This document shows positions 1 through 10,457 of a DNA stretch of 64,000 bases, piece by piece. The DNA is from Agromyces cerinus subsp. cerinus. GTDB lineage: Bacteria; Actinomycetota; Actinomycetes; Actinomycetales; Microbacteriaceae. Position 1 is the first letter of the stretch. Each line of letters opens with the position of its first letter. The stretch covers positions 248,001 to 312,000 of the forward strand of contig NZ_FSRJ01000004.1 in the NCBI RefSeq assembly GCF_900142065.1. Direction: 5' to 3'. A model generated the notes under the pieces. The model did not search any database and was not told where the DNA came from. It saw only the letters and a list, made by a program, of their open reading frames with translations. Made by a program: the position numbers and the translations under genes.

Positions 1-340
1 GGTGCCACGGACGGATGCCGCGTGCGTCGAACCTGCGGCTGCCGCCCGGTGAGGCGAGGTCCACGACCGCGTCGCCGCGCACGACGGCGGTCACGCTCGT
101 CGTCGCGCCCTCCGCCCACCAGACGAGGCCGAACGACGCCACGGGGTCGACACGGCCCGACGGCAGGAGCCCCACGAGCGCTTCGAGCGCGAGCCGGTCG
201 TCGCTCGCCGCGTCGGAGAGCGCGTCCAGCACCCCCTGGGGAGCGGGGGCCGCGACCGCGGCGATGAACCGATCGCCCACGATGACATCCCACGCGGGCG
301 CACCGGCCGACGCCGAACTCGAGACAGCGCCTGAGACCAT
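1..340 (-). CDS. Unidentified protein, N-terminal part (runs off the left edge)
   Basis: This frame stays open for 113 codons from an ATG at 338-340 to the window edge, so only the N-terminus is visible. The product starts MVSGAVSSSASAGAPAWD and contains VVWWAEGATTSVTAVVRGD-like sequence and then SPGGSRRFDARGIRPW. The codon third positions are strongly G/C, as in its neighbours. I see no signal peptide or membrane segment and do not recognise the family from this fragment. An alternative ATG at 348 is in another frame that stops at 91. The gene is divergent from the Lrp gene, with about 220 bp between them. Confidence 0.6.
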   Translation of the reverse strand, partial: MVSGAVSSSASAGAPAWDVIVGDRFIAAVAAPAPQGVLDALSDAASDDRLALEALVGLLPSGRVDPVASFGLVWWAEGATTSVTAVVRGDAVVDLASPGGSRRFDARGIRPWH

Positions 341-528
341 GCGGACATTCTTTCACCGTGCGAGCCAGCGCACGAGGGGTGCCACGTGGTCTCGTCTCAT
401 GGTCCGAGGGCGCCGGAATCCGGCCGGCGATGGGACCGGGCCGCATCGAGGCCCGCCGCGATCCGCAGCCGAAACCGGCGGATTGCTGTGGATTCAGTCG
501 AATTCGCGCCGAAATTCAACGGAATCGC

Positions 529-557
529 TTGCACGGACCATCCGTCACTGTCACAAT
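529..557 (+). promoter_or_regulatory. Predicted promoter of the Lrp gene (leaderless)
   Basis: TTGCAC at 529-534 and CACAAT at 552-557 are separated by 17 bp. Transcription would start about at the ATG at 564, and there is no ribosome binding site before that ATG, so the mRNA is probably leaderless. An imperfect dyad (GAATT, 8 bp, AATTC) lies just upstream at about 500-517 in an AT-richer stretch and could be an Lrp-type operator. Confidence 0.5.
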
Positions 558-563
558 CGTGGC

Positions 564-1046
564 ATGACGAACAACGGGCGTTCTTCGCCGTCCCGACCCG
601 TGCAGCTTGACGAGGTCTCGAAGGCGATCATCGAGCAGCTGCAGGCCGATGGGCGACGTTCGTACGCCGATGTCGGCAAGGCCGTCGGCCTGTCGGAGGC
701 GGCCGTGCGCCAGCGCGTGCAGCGGCTCACCGAGTCGGGCGTGATGCAGATCGTGGCCGTGACCGACCCGATGCAGCTCGGCTTCACCACGCAGGCGATG
801 ATCGGCATCCGCACGGCGGGCGACACCCGCGTGCTCGCCACTCGACTCGCCGAGATCCCCGAGATCGACTACGTCGTGCTCACGGCCGGCAGCTTCGATG
901 TGATGGCCGAGGTCGTCTGCGAGAACGACGACGAGCTGCTCGAACTCCTGAACACGCGCATCCGCGTGATCGAGGGCGTGCAGTCGACCGAGACGTTCGT
1001 CTACCTGAAGCTCCAGAAGCAGTTCTACAACTGGGGCACCCGCTGA
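564..1046 (+). CDS. Lrp/AsnC family transcriptional regulator
   Basis: The 160-aa protein has the classic two parts of this family: an N-terminal winged helix (about residues 15-62, with DGRRSYADVGKAVGLSEAAV as the helix-turn-helix) and a C-terminal RAM effector domain (about 70-150, including LTAGSFDVMAEV). The frame is open further upstream, but the start at 564 gives the normal family length and sits 6 nt after a -10-like CACAAT box. The next two genes encode an aminotransferase and an amine-oxidase-like flavoprotein on the same strand, so a local role in amine or amino-acid catabolism is likely. The effector is unknown. Confidence 0.9.
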   Translation: MTNNGRSSPSRPVQLDEVSKAIIEQLQADGRRSYADVGKAVGLSEAAVRQRVQRLTESGVMQIVAVTDPMQLGFTTQAMIGIRTAGDTRVLATRLAEIPEIDYVVLTAGSFDVMAEVVCENDDELLELLNTRIRVIEGVQSTETFVYLKLQKQFYNWGTR

Positions 1047-1058
1047 GTCGGCGGGTGC
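1036..1058 (+). terminator. Hairpin at the 3' end of the Lrp gene
   Basis: GCACCCGC (1036-1043) pairs with GCGGGTGC (1051-1058) around a 7-nt loop. It straddles the Lrp stop codon and ends only a few bases before the ribosome binding site of the aminotransferase. There is no T tract, so it may be a partial terminator or an mRNA-processing or stability element rather than a full stop. Confidence 0.4.
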
Positions 1059-1078
1059 TCATCGAGAAAGGGATGGCA

Positions 1079-2467
1079 ATGACCGACACGGTCTACGACA
1101 ACGACGTGCTGCAGCAGAAGGCGAAGGACCATCTCTGGATGCACTTCTCCCGGCAGTCCACCATGGAGACGTCGGGGGTGCCGATCATCACCCGCGGTCA
1201 GGGCCACCACATCTACGACGTCCAGGGCCGCGAGTACTTCGACGGCCTGGCCGGCCTCTTCGTCGTGAACGCGGGCCACGGGCGAGCGCGCCTCGCCGAG
1301 GTCGCCGCCAAGCAGGCCGAGCAGCTCGCCTTCTTCCCGATCTGGTCGTACGCCCACCCGTCGGCGATCGAGCTCGCCGACCGCCTGGCGGGCTACGCGC
1401 CCGCCGACCTGAACCGGGTCTTCTTCTCGACGGGCGGCGGTGAAGCCGTCGAGACGGCCTTCAAGCTCGCCAAGTACTACTGGAAGCTTCAGGGCCGTCC
1501 GACGAAGCACAAGGTGATCTCCCGCTCGGTCGCCTACCACGGCACCCCTCAGGGCGCCCTCGCGATCACCGGCATCCCCGGCATGAAGGAGATGTTCGAG
1601 CCGGTGACCCCCGGCGGGTTCCGCGTGCCGAACACGAACTTCTACCGCGCCGCCGAGATGGGCGCGCCCGCCGACGACCTCGAGGCCTTCGGCACCTGGG
1701 CTGCGAACCGCATCGAGGAGATGATCCTCTTCGAGGGCCCCGAGACGGTCGCCGCCGTCTTCCTCGAACCGGTGCAGAACTCGGGCGGATGCTTCCCGCC
1801 GCCCCCCGGCTACTTCAAGCGGGTGCGCGAGATCTGCGACCAGTACGACGTGCTCCTGGTCTCCGACGAGGTCATCTGCGCCTTCGGCCGCCTCGGCCAC
1901 ATGTTCGCGTGCGACGCCTACGGCTACGTGCCCGACATGATCACCTGCGCGAAGGCCATGACCTCGGGCTACTCCCCCATCGGCGCGACGATCGTCTCCG
2001 AGAAGATCTACGCCCCGTTCGCCGAGGGCAACACGTCGTTCTACCACGGCTACACGTTCGGCGGACACCCGGTGTCGGCCGCGGTGGCACTCGAGAACCT
2101 CGACATCTTCGAGGAGGAGAAGCTGAACGAACGCGTTCTGGAGAACTCGCCGCTGTTCCGCGCCGAGCTCGAGAAGCTGCTCGACCTGCCGATCGTCGGC
2201 GACGTGCGCGGCGACGGCTACTTCTTCGGCATCGAGCTCGTGAAGGACAAGGAGACGCGCGAGACCTTCGACGACGACGAGTCCGAGCGCCTGCTCCGCG
2301 GCTTCCTCTCGAAGGCGCTCTTCGACGCGGGCCTCTACTGCCGCGCCGACGACCGCGGCGACCCCGTGATCCAGCTGGCGCCGCCGCTCACGATCGGCCC
2401 GGCCGAGTTCGCCGAGATCGAGCAGAAGCTGCGCGGAGTGCTGACCGAAGCCTCCAACCGGCTCTGA
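1079..2467 (+). CDS. Class III aminotransferase (putrescine/omega-amino acid:pyruvate type)
   Basis: This 462-aa PLP enzyme has the class III signature: GGGEAVETAFKLAKYY at about 119-134, the cofactor aspartate in VSDEVICAFGR (D263) and the Schiff-base lysine in CAKAMTSGY (K292). The N-terminus (KDHLWMHFSRQ) resembles the SpuC-type subgroup that moves an amino group from putrescine, beta-alanine or similar omega-amines to pyruvate. The start at 1079 is preferred because GAAAGG lies 7 nt upstream; ATGs at 1055 and 1073 are too close to or upstream of that site. Its stop overlaps the next start by one base. The substrate is inferred from context. Confidence 0.88.
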   Translation: MTDTVYDNDVLQQKAKDHLWMHFSRQSTMETSGVPIITRGQGHHIYDVQGREYFDGLAGLFVVNAGHGRARLAEVAAKQAEQLAFFPIWSYAHPSAIELADRLAGYAPADLNRVFFSTGGGEAVETAFKLAKYYWKLQGRPTKHKVISRSVAYHGTPQGALAITGIPGMKEMFEPVTPGGFRVPNTNFYRAAEMGAPADDLEAFGTWAANRIEEMILFEGPETVAAVFLEPVQNSGGCFPPPPGYFKRVREICDQYDVLLVSDEVICAFGRLGHMFACDAYGYVPDMITCAKAMTSGYSPIGATIVSEKIYAPFAEGNTSFYHGYTFGGHPVSAAVALENLDIFEEEKLNERVLENSPLFRAELEKLLDLPIVGDVRGDGYFFGIELVKDKETRETFDDDESERLLRGFLSKALFDAGLYCRADDRGDPVIQLAPPLTIGPAEFAEIEQKLRGVLTEASNRL

Positions 2468-3918
2468 TGGCGGGGGCTCGCCCGACGGTGACGGATGCCT
2501 CACCGGATTCCTCCCATCGGGCGGGCTACTGGCTCGACGACCTGGTCGTGCGCGGGCTCGACGACCTCCGCCCGCGCGCGGCCCTCACCTCGAGCGCCCG
2601 GTTCGACGTCTGCCTGATCGGCGGCGGACTCACGGCGCTCTGGACCGCCTACGCCCTGATGCGGGCGGATCCGACCCTGCGCATCGCCGTACTCGAGCGC
2701 GAATTCTCGGGGTTCGGGGCCTCCGGCAGGAACGGCGGCTGGTGCTCGGCGCTGTTCCCCCAGTCGGCCGCGTCGATCGAACGCGAGCACGGCTACGAGC
2801 AGGCGGTCGCGATGCGCCGTGCGATGCTCGACACGGTCGACGAGGTCGGCCGAGTCACCGCACGCGAGGGCATCGACTGCGACTTCGTGAAGGGCGGCTC
2901 CGTCACCTTCGCGCGGAGCGATTCGCAGCGCGAACTCGCCGTCGCCGAGGTCGACGACGCACGCCGGTTCGGAGTCGACGCGCTCGAGTACTGGGACGAG
3001 AGCACCGTCGGGGCAAGGTTCGCTGCGACCGGTCTCGACGGCCGCGCGCCCGACGCGGTCTTCGATCCGTCGTGCGCACGGGTGCACCCGGCCAAGCTCG
3101 TGCGCGGCCTCGCTCGTGTCGTCGAGGAGCTCGGCGTCTCGGTGTTCGAGCAGACCGAGGTCGTCGACTGGTCGGCTGGTCGGGTGCGGTTCCGCTCGCT
3201 CGACGGCAGCGATTCGGAGGGCATGGTCTCGGCACGACACGTGATCGTCGCGACCGAGGGCTATGGCGCGAGCCTTCCGCGCGTGCGCCGTCGCATCCTG
3301 CCCCTCTACTCGCTCATGATCGCCACCGAACCACTGCCCGACGATGTCTGGGACGAGATCGGCCTCGCGCACGGCACGACGTTCAGCGACTTCCGCCATC
3401 TGCTCGTCTACGGACAGCGCACCGCCGACAACCGGTTCGCCTTCGGCGGTCGAGGCGCGAGCTATCACTGGGGCAGCGCCCTGGATCCCGCGTTCGAACA
3501 GGTGGAGGCCGTCTTCGGACGGCTGCGCGCCGCCCTCTCCGAACTCTTCCCCGCGATCAGCGGCGCCCGCATCACCCATCGATGGGGCGGCCCGCTCGGC
3601 GTCGCTCGCGACTGGAACGCGACCGCGAGCTACAACCCCAAGACCGGCGTGGGCTTCGCGGGCGCCTACGTCGGCGACGGCCTCTCGACCACGAATCTCG
3701 CCGGCCGGACCATGGCCGACCTCGTGCGCGGCGTGCAGAGCAGCCTGACCGACCTCCCCTGGGTGAATCACCGATCACCGCTGTGGGAGCCGGAGCCACT
3801 GCGGTACCTCGGTGCGAACCTCGGCGTGCTCGGCATGCGATTCTCCGACGCAGAGGAGCGGCTCACCGGCCGGACGTCGTTGCTCGCCCGCGCCGTCGGC
3901 GGGCTCACCGGCCATTGA
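2467..3918 (+). CDS. FAD-dependent oxidoreductase, DAO/PuuB-like
   Basis: The 483-aa protein carries an ADP-binding Rossmann motif (IGGGLTALWTAY, about 51-62), an acidic residue ending beta-2 (E78) and the GASGRNGGW segment (84-92) typical of gamma-glutamylputrescine oxidase and related D-amino-acid-oxidase-fold enzymes. The C-terminal NPKTGVGFAGAYVGDGL segment is the FAD-closing motif. Its ATG shares one base with the aminotransferase stop (TGATG), so the two are translationally coupled. Together with the Lrp regulator they look like an amine degradation module, with this enzyme oxidising an amine or N-substituted amino acid. The exact substrate cannot be read from sequence. Confidence 0.85.
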   Translation: MAGARPTVTDASPDSSHRAGYWLDDLVVRGLDDLRPRAALTSSARFDVCLIGGGLTALWTAYALMRADPTLRIAVLEREFSGFGASGRNGGWCSALFPQSAASIEREHGYEQAVAMRRAMLDTVDEVGRVTAREGIDCDFVKGGSVTFARSDSQRELAVAEVDDARRFGVDALEYWDESTVGARFAATGLDGRAPDAVFDPSCARVHPAKLVRGLARVVEELGVSVFEQTEVVDWSAGRVRFRSLDGSDSEGMVSARHVIVATEGYGASLPRVRRRILPLYSLMIATEPLPDDVWDEIGLAHGTTFSDFRHLLVYGQRTADNRFAFGGRGASYHWGSALDPAFEQVEAVFGRLRAALSELFPAISGARITHRWGGPLGVARDWNATASYNPKTGVGFAGAYVGDGLSTTNLAGRTMADLVRGVQSSLTDLPWVNHRSPLWEPEPLRYLGANLGVLGMRFSDAEERLTGRTSLLARAVGGLTGH

Positions 3919-5050
3919 ACGCCCACTCGGGCAGCGTGCCGCTGCCGACGAGTGCGTTGAGCAGACCCGCCATCGAATGATCGGGATCGATCTCCAGGGC
4001 GCGATCGAGGTACGCCCCGGCCGCCGAGCCCCGACCGAGCGACCACGCGAGCCACGCGGCGATGCAGAGCGGGCCGACGCGATGCGCTGACGGCGCGTTC
4101 GCGATCAGCCGACGCAGCAGTGCGAGCGCCCGCTCGACCCGACACGCGTCGGGGCGCAGTTGCGACTGACCGACCATGAGCCGCGCGAGCATCTCGCTCA
4201 CCTCGCCGATCGTTCCGGTCGCGGACTCCCGCACGACGAGGGTCTCGATCGTCTCGTCGAGGTCGGCCGCGCGCTCGGCCGTGGCGACCGCGTCATCGTG
4301 CGCCGCCTCGCCGATGAGCGCGCCGAACCCGATCTGCAGCATCATGGCGTCGCGCATGGCGGGAACGGACGCGAGATGCAGGAACCAGGCGAGGCGGAGC
4401 GGCGGATGCGCGGCGTCGCGCACGAGCAGCGTCTCGACGAGCGCGACCGGGTCGGCGTTCTCGGCCAGCCGCCGCAGCGCGTCGTCACGCCCGACGCCGG
4501 TGAGCCGGGCGAGCGATTCGGCGAGTCGAGCGGCGACCTCGGGCTCGGGCTCCGGCAGGTCCGCGCTCGCGGCCGGCGACGAGGCCACCACCTCCCCCGC
4601 GTCGGCGGCGAGACGCAGCACCGGGCTCTCGTCGACGAGGGCGAGCGGATGCCCCGTGGCCGGCGTCGCCGGATCGCGCAGCGACCCCCATCCGTCGGAC
4701 GCCCGGCACAGCGCATCGCGCACGAGGAATCCGGCCTCCTCGGCACGTGCGGTGAGCATTCCGAGCAGCGGGCGCTCCGGCATCCCCCGGCCCGCACCGA
4801 AGCCGGCGTCGGTGTACACGATCGGCACGACCGCGTCGACGCCGTGCATCCGGCACAGCGTGCCGACGATCATGGCCACGAGCGGTGCACGATCGCGCGC
4901 CCGTCGTGGGAGGTCGTGCCGCAGCACGCCGGCCGTGCGGTTGCCGCTGAACGCCACGCACACGAGCGAGCGCTGCGGCTGGAATCCGGCCAGCGACGGA
5001 ACGAGGGCGAGGAAGTCGTGCGCCGCTTCGGCGCGGATGATGGTCGTCAT
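3905..5050 (-). CDS. DUF4192 domain-containing protein
   Basis: The 381-aa protein begins MTTIIRAEAAHDFLALVPSL and continues with AGFQPQRSLVCVAFSGNRT, the N-terminal signature of the actinobacterial DUF4192 family, whose function is unknown. The rest is alpha-rich with an arginine/aspartate-rich middle and no membrane segment. The frame continues open far upstream across the divergent ogt gene, but the conserved N-terminus fixes the start at 5050. The last 14 bases overlap the 3' end of the convergent oxidoreductase gene. Confidence 0.8.
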   Translation of the reverse strand: MTTIIRAEAAHDFLALVPSLAGFQPQRSLVCVAFSGNRTAGVLRHDLPRRARDRAPLVAMIVGTLCRMHGVDAVVPIVYTDAGFGAGRGMPERPLLGMLTARAEEAGFLVRDALCRASDGWGSLRDPATPATGHPLALVDESPVLRLAADAGEVVASSPAASADLPEPEPEVAARLAESLARLTGVGRDDALRRLAENADPVALVETLLVRDAAHPPLRLAWFLHLASVPAMRDAMMLQIGFGALIGEAAHDDAVATAERAADLDETIETLVVRESATGTIGEVSEMLARLMVGQSQLRPDACRVERALALLRRLIANAPSAHRVGPLCIAAWLAWSLGRGSAAGAYLDRALEIDPDHSMAGLLNALVGSGTLPEWAFNGR

Positions 5051-5127
5051 GCGCCGAGCATCGACCGCTGCTGCAGCTCCGTCGGCGCCCGCCTCGGGTC
5101 CGTACCCGATCGAGACGAGATCGCCGA

Positions 5128-5162
5128 TGTGGAGGAGGAGTCGCGACGACTCCTCCTCCACA
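5128..5162. repeat. Near-perfect 35-bp inverted repeat between divergent genes
   Basis: TGTGGAGGAGGAGTCG (5128-5143) is followed by 3 nt and then its exact reverse complement (5147-5162). It lies 78 bp from the DUF4192 start and 78 bp from the ogt start, in the shared upstream region of two divergent genes, where a terminator would not be expected. It could be an operator bound symmetrically, or form an RNA hairpin; one arm is purine-rich and resembles repeated ribosome-binding sequence. Confidence 0.85.
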
Positions 5163-5239
5163 GCGCGACGATCGGGCTCGTGCTGCGCGATGTCCGATTC
5201 CCGCGAGCCGGTGTCGGACGCCGCGGTTACGCTCGAATC

Positions 5240-5731
5240 ATGACGAACGTGTACCTCATCCGCCTCGACAGCCCGATCGGACGACTCGAACTCGTCGCCG
5301 ACGACGATGCCGTCACGAGCCTCTCCATCGAGAGCGGCGGCGTGCTCCCCCACGACGACGCTCCCGAACATCCCAACGATGTGCTCCGCGCGGCTCGCGA
5401 ACAGCTCGACGAGTACTTCGCGGGGCAGCGCCTCGACTTCGACGTTCCGGTGCGACTGACCGGCACCGCCTTCCAGCAGGCCGTCTGGGCCGAGCTCGAG
5501 CGCCTGCATTGGGGCGAGGCCACCTCCTACGGCGCCCTCGCCGCTGCGGTCGGCAAGCCGGGTTCCGCCCGGGCCATCGGCGGCGCGGTCGGCGCGAACC
5601 CCGTGCCGATCATCGTGGGCTGCCACCGCGTGCTCGCGAGCGACGGCCGCATCACCGGGTACTCCGGCGGCGAAGGCGTTCCCACGAAGCTCTGGCTGCT
5701 CGGCCACGAGCAGATCGGCTTCGCCGCGTGA
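5240..5731 (+). CDS. ogt: Methylated-DNA--[protein]-cysteine S-methyltransferase
   Basis: The 163-aa protein removes alkyl groups from O6-alkylguanine by transferring them to its own cysteine. The C-terminal DNA-binding domain shows TAFQQAVWAELERL, SYGALAAAVGKPGSARAIGGAVGANP and the active-site region with C128 in VGCHRVL. The usual PCHRV is GCHRV here: the proline before the nucleophile is glycine, but Cys, His and Arg are kept. The arginine finger (R111) is present. No ribosome binding site precedes the ATG; a TACGCT box lies shortly upstream. The stop overlaps the tag start by 4 nt, so the two repair genes form an operon. Confidence 0.92.
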   Translation: MTNVYLIRLDSPIGRLELVADDDAVTSLSIESGGVLPHDDAPEHPNDVLRAAREQLDEYFAGQRLDFDVPVRLTGTAFQQAVWAELERLHWGEATSYGALAAAVGKPGSARAIGGAVGANPVPIIVGCHRVLASDGRITGYSGGEGVPTKLWLLGHEQIGFAA

Positions 5732-6327
5732 GCGTCATTCCCCGGCCCGAGATCATCGTCGGCGACGACGGACTCGCCCGATGCGGGTGGGGCGCCACCG
5801 ACCCCGAGTACCGCCGATACCACGACGAGGAGTGGGGCACGCCCCAGCACGATCCGATCCGGCTCTTCGAGAAGGTCTGCCTCGAGGGGTTCCAGGCGGG
5901 TCTGTCGTGGATCACGATCCTTCGGCGTCGTCCGGCGTTCCGCGAGGTCTTCCACGGATTCGACGCCGAGCGTGTCGCCGCGATGACCGACGCCGATGTC
6001 TCACGCCTGCTCGGCGACGAGCGCATCATCCGTCACCGCGGCAAGATCGAGGCGACGATCCAGAACGCCCGTGCCACGCTCGCGCTCGATGTGCCCATCG
6101 ACGAGCTGCTCTGGAGCTTCGCGCCGCCACCCCGTGCCACGGCACCGGCCACATTCGCCGACGTGCCGGCGACCACGCCCGAGTCCGTGGCCATGAGCAA
6201 GGAGCTGCGCCGTCGCGGATTCCGCTTCGTCGGGCCGACCACGATGTACGCGCTCATGCAGGCGGCGGGCATGGTCGACGATCACCTCGCAGGGTGCCAC
6301 CGATCGGCGCGTGCCGCCGCGGCATGA
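5728..6327 (+). CDS. tag: DNA-3-methyladenine glycosylase I
   Basis: The 199-aa enzyme excises 3-methyladenine from DNA. It shows the family N-terminus (RCGWGATDPEYRRYHDEEWG), GLSWITILRRRPAFREVF, and a C-terminal HLAGCHR. Cys19 and His32 plus the C-terminal His-x3-Cys correspond to the structural zinc ligands of E. coli Tag. The GTG start at 5728 overlaps the ogt stop (GTGA), giving translational coupling. It converges with yaaA, with only 30 bp between them. Pairing ogt with tag suggests a small constitutive alkylation-repair unit; no ada-like regulator is seen nearby. Confidence 0.93.
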   Translation: MSVIPRPEIIVGDDGLARCGWGATDPEYRRYHDEEWGTPQHDPIRLFEKVCLEGFQAGLSWITILRRRPAFREVFHGFDAERVAAMTDADVSRLLGDERIIRHRGKIEATIQNARATLALDVPIDELLWSFAPPPRATAPATFADVPATTPESVAMSKELRRRGFRFVGPTTMYALMQAAGMVDDHLAGCHRSARAAAA

Positions 6328-6357
6328 TCGCCTCGCCGACCGCGGCCGCAGCCTCGG

Positions 6358-7119
6358 TCAGGCGACGAGTTCGAGTTCGCGAACTCCCGCACCGATCGGC
6401 TCAGGGCTGAGCGAGAGAGAGAAACCGGCCTCGTGCGCCCAGTCGATGAGCTCCTCGATCGACTCGACCTGCGGCTGCGCAGTCAGCACGGCGCGGGTGA
6501 AGAGCCCCTTCGCACGCTTGTTGAAGTGGTTCAGCGCGCGCTTCCGACCGGAACCGTCGACGGAGACGACGCGCACGAACGCCGCGTCGGCGTGCACAGG
6601 AACCGGGCCGAGTTCGACGTACGCCTCGGAACGGAGGTCGAGCAGCAGACCGCCGGCCGCCTCGAGGGCCGCCGTGTTCGGTGCTCGCCACAGCGCCTTC
6701 ATCCGCACGCCCGGCAGGCGCGAATCGTGCGAGAGCCGGTAGGCCGGAATCGCGTCCATCGCCCCGAGCAGGCCGAACAGCGCGGAGTGCACGACCACGT
6801 GGTCGGCGGCATAGGCGCGAGCACCGGCATCGAGCGTCGGGGCATCGAGGGCATCGAAGAGCACACCCGTGTACCGGTCGAGCGCGGGCATGGTGGGTGA
6901 ATCGAGCAGGTGCCGATTCCGCTCGACCTCGTGCGCCTGCCGAGGTCCGAGCTTCAGCGCCCGCATCATGTCGGCGGGGTCGTGCGCGAGCGCGACCACG
7001 GCCGCGGTCGTCTCAGCCCGAACCGGGGTGAGGGAACCGAACGAGAGTGCGCGGAGGTCGAGCGCGACATCGACGCCGCCGTCGCGCTTGGTCTCGGACG
7101 GCGGAAGCAGCAGCCGCAC
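6358..7119 (-). CDS. yaaA: Peroxide stress protein YaaA (DUF328 family)
   Basis: The 253-aa protein starts MRLLLPPSETKRDGG and has VVHSALFGLLGAMDAIPAYRL and GRKRALNHFNKRAKGLFTR, all hallmarks of YaaA, a helix-hairpin-helix-containing DNA-binding protein that lowers free iron during hydrogen peroxide stress in E. coli. The start is a GTG whose first base is also the last base of the upstream kinase stop, so the two are coupled. It is the last gene of the long minus-strand series that starts at the ATP synthase. The family call is firm; the role here is by homology. Confidence 0.9.
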   Translation of the reverse strand: MRLLLPPSETKRDGGVDVALDLRALSFGSLTPVRAETTAAVVALAHDPADMMRALKLGPRQAHEVERNRHLLDSPTMPALDRYTGVLFDALDAPTLDAGARAYAADHVVVHSALFGLLGAMDAIPAYRLSHDSRLPGVRMKALWRAPNTAALEAAGGLLLDLRSEAYVELGPVPVHADAAFVRVVSVDGSGRKRALNHFNKRAKGLFTRAVLTAQPQVESIEELIDWAHEAGFSLSLSPEPIGAGVRELELVA

Positions 7120-7691
7120 TACGAACCGATGAAGGCGAGCGCCGCGTCGACGTTCGATCCGAGCGACCCGACGCTGTCGATCGTCACCCGTGGCAGCGCC
7201 GAAGACGGGCCGGTCCAGGCTGCGTAGCCCTCGAGGCTCTGCTCGACCGCGCGCCAGGTGGTCTCCTCGAGGTGCGGGAGGCCTCGCTCGCGCTTCTCGA
7301 GCCGGGATCGGTGCAACTCCTCATCGGAGCACACGACCTCGATCACCCGGAGCCGCACGTCGGCTCGCTCCGCGAGGTCGCGCCACTGCAGGCGAGCCGC
7401 CTCGCCGGCGTTGACCGCGTCGACGATCACCGTACGGCCCGAGTCGAGCTCCTTCTCGGCGATCTCCTCGGCCACGAGGTATGCCGCGAGGCCCGTCGGC
7501 TGGTCGGCGTCGATGCCGGCCCGCAGGATGGCGGACTCGATCGGATCGACCGACACGACCGTGGCGCCGAGGCGGGCGCCGACGATCTCTCCGATCGTCG
7601 ACTTACCCGCACCCGGCAACCCGGCCATGACGATGAGCTGGGTGACACTCAGGTCACCGAACTGGCGTTCGATCGGCTGCTCCCCCTGCAT
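7119..7691 (-). CDS. Small P-loop ATPase / predicted kinase
   Basis: The 190-aa protein has a Walker A motif (GLPGAGKST, about 24-32), an aspartate-containing SVDPIESAIL segment and VIVDAVN, the layout of the zeta-toxin/gluconate-kinase-like predicted kinases (AAA_33 group). The substrate is unknown. GAGGAG lies 7 nt before the ATG, and only 10 bp separate it from the stop of the epsilon subunit, so it is probably co-transcribed with the ATP synthase operon. It overlaps yaaA by one base. No antitoxin-like partner is present. Confidence 0.75.
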   Translation of the reverse strand: MQGEQPIERQFGDLSVTQLIVMAGLPGAGKSTIGEIVGARLGATVVSVDPIESAILRAGIDADQPTGLAAYLVAEEIAEKELDSGRTVIVDAVNAGEAARLQWRDLAERADVRLRVIEVVCSDEELHRSRLEKRERGLPHLEETTWRAVEQSLEGYAAWTGPSSALPRVTIDSVGSLGSNVDAALAFIGS

Positions 7692-7701
7692 CCGTTACTC
7701 C

Positions 7702-7962
7702 TCAGACGAGTTCGGCGCGGGACGCGACGACCTGCACCGCGTTCGCCTGCACCGACAGGAATCCATCTTCGGCGTTGGCGGTGATCTTCTCACCGCCGGG
7801 CAGGGTGACCCGCACCTCGCCGCCGGCGAGGATCGCGAGCATCGGCTCGTGACCCGGCAGAATGCCGATCTCGCCTTCGACGGTGCGTGCCACCACCATG
7901 GTCGCCTCGCCCGACCAAACCTGCTGGTCGGCCGAGACGACACTCACGTTGAGGCTGGCCAT
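7702..7962 (-). CDS. atpC: F1 ATP synthase epsilon subunit (short form)
   Basis: The product starts MASLNVSVVSADQQVWSGEA and is only 86 aa, ending after the SVQANAVQVVASRAELV strand. This is the N-terminal beta-sandwich that binds the gamma subunit and c-ring. The C-terminal two-helix domain that inhibits ATP hydrolysis in many bacteria (total length near 130 aa) is missing. This start is preferred over one 33 nt upstream because the ATG lies 2 nt after the beta stop and gives the conserved N-terminus. Confidence 0.93.
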   Translation of the reverse strand: MASLNVSVVSADQQVWSGEATMVVARTVEGEIGILPGHEPMLAILAGGEVRVTLPGGEKITANAEDGFLSVQANAVQVVASRAELV

Positions 7963-7964
7963 GC

Positions 7965-10363
<2,399 letters not shown>

Positions 10364-10391
10364 GTTTCTCCTGTGTCCTGTCTTCCTGGTA

Positions 10392-10442
10392 CTGAGGCTC
10401 TCGACTCGACCCCGTGAGGTCAGTTCCCGTCGAGAGCCTCAG
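10392..10442. repeat. REP-like hairpin between atpA and atpG
   Basis: CTGAGGCTCTCGAC (10392-10405) pairs exactly with GTCGAGAGCCTCAG (10429-10442). The 23-nt loop contains GACCCCGTGAGGT, the same core found in the loop of the hairpin at 41148-41201. It sits inside the atp operon between the alpha and gamma genes and has no T tract, so it is more likely an interspersed palindromic element or mRNA-processing site than a full terminator. Confidence 0.75.
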
Positions 10443-10457
10443 GGAACCTCGGAATGA

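Noticed and set aside
15..563. An N-terminal extension of the Lrp gene back to position 15
   Set aside because: The extra 183 residues are low complexity, overlap the divergent truncated gene and its promoter region, and are absent from the family.
7119..7691. A zeta-type toxin of a toxin-antitoxin pair
   Set aside because: The P-loop fold is similar, but there is no small antitoxin gene beside it and it is embedded between atpC and yaaA.
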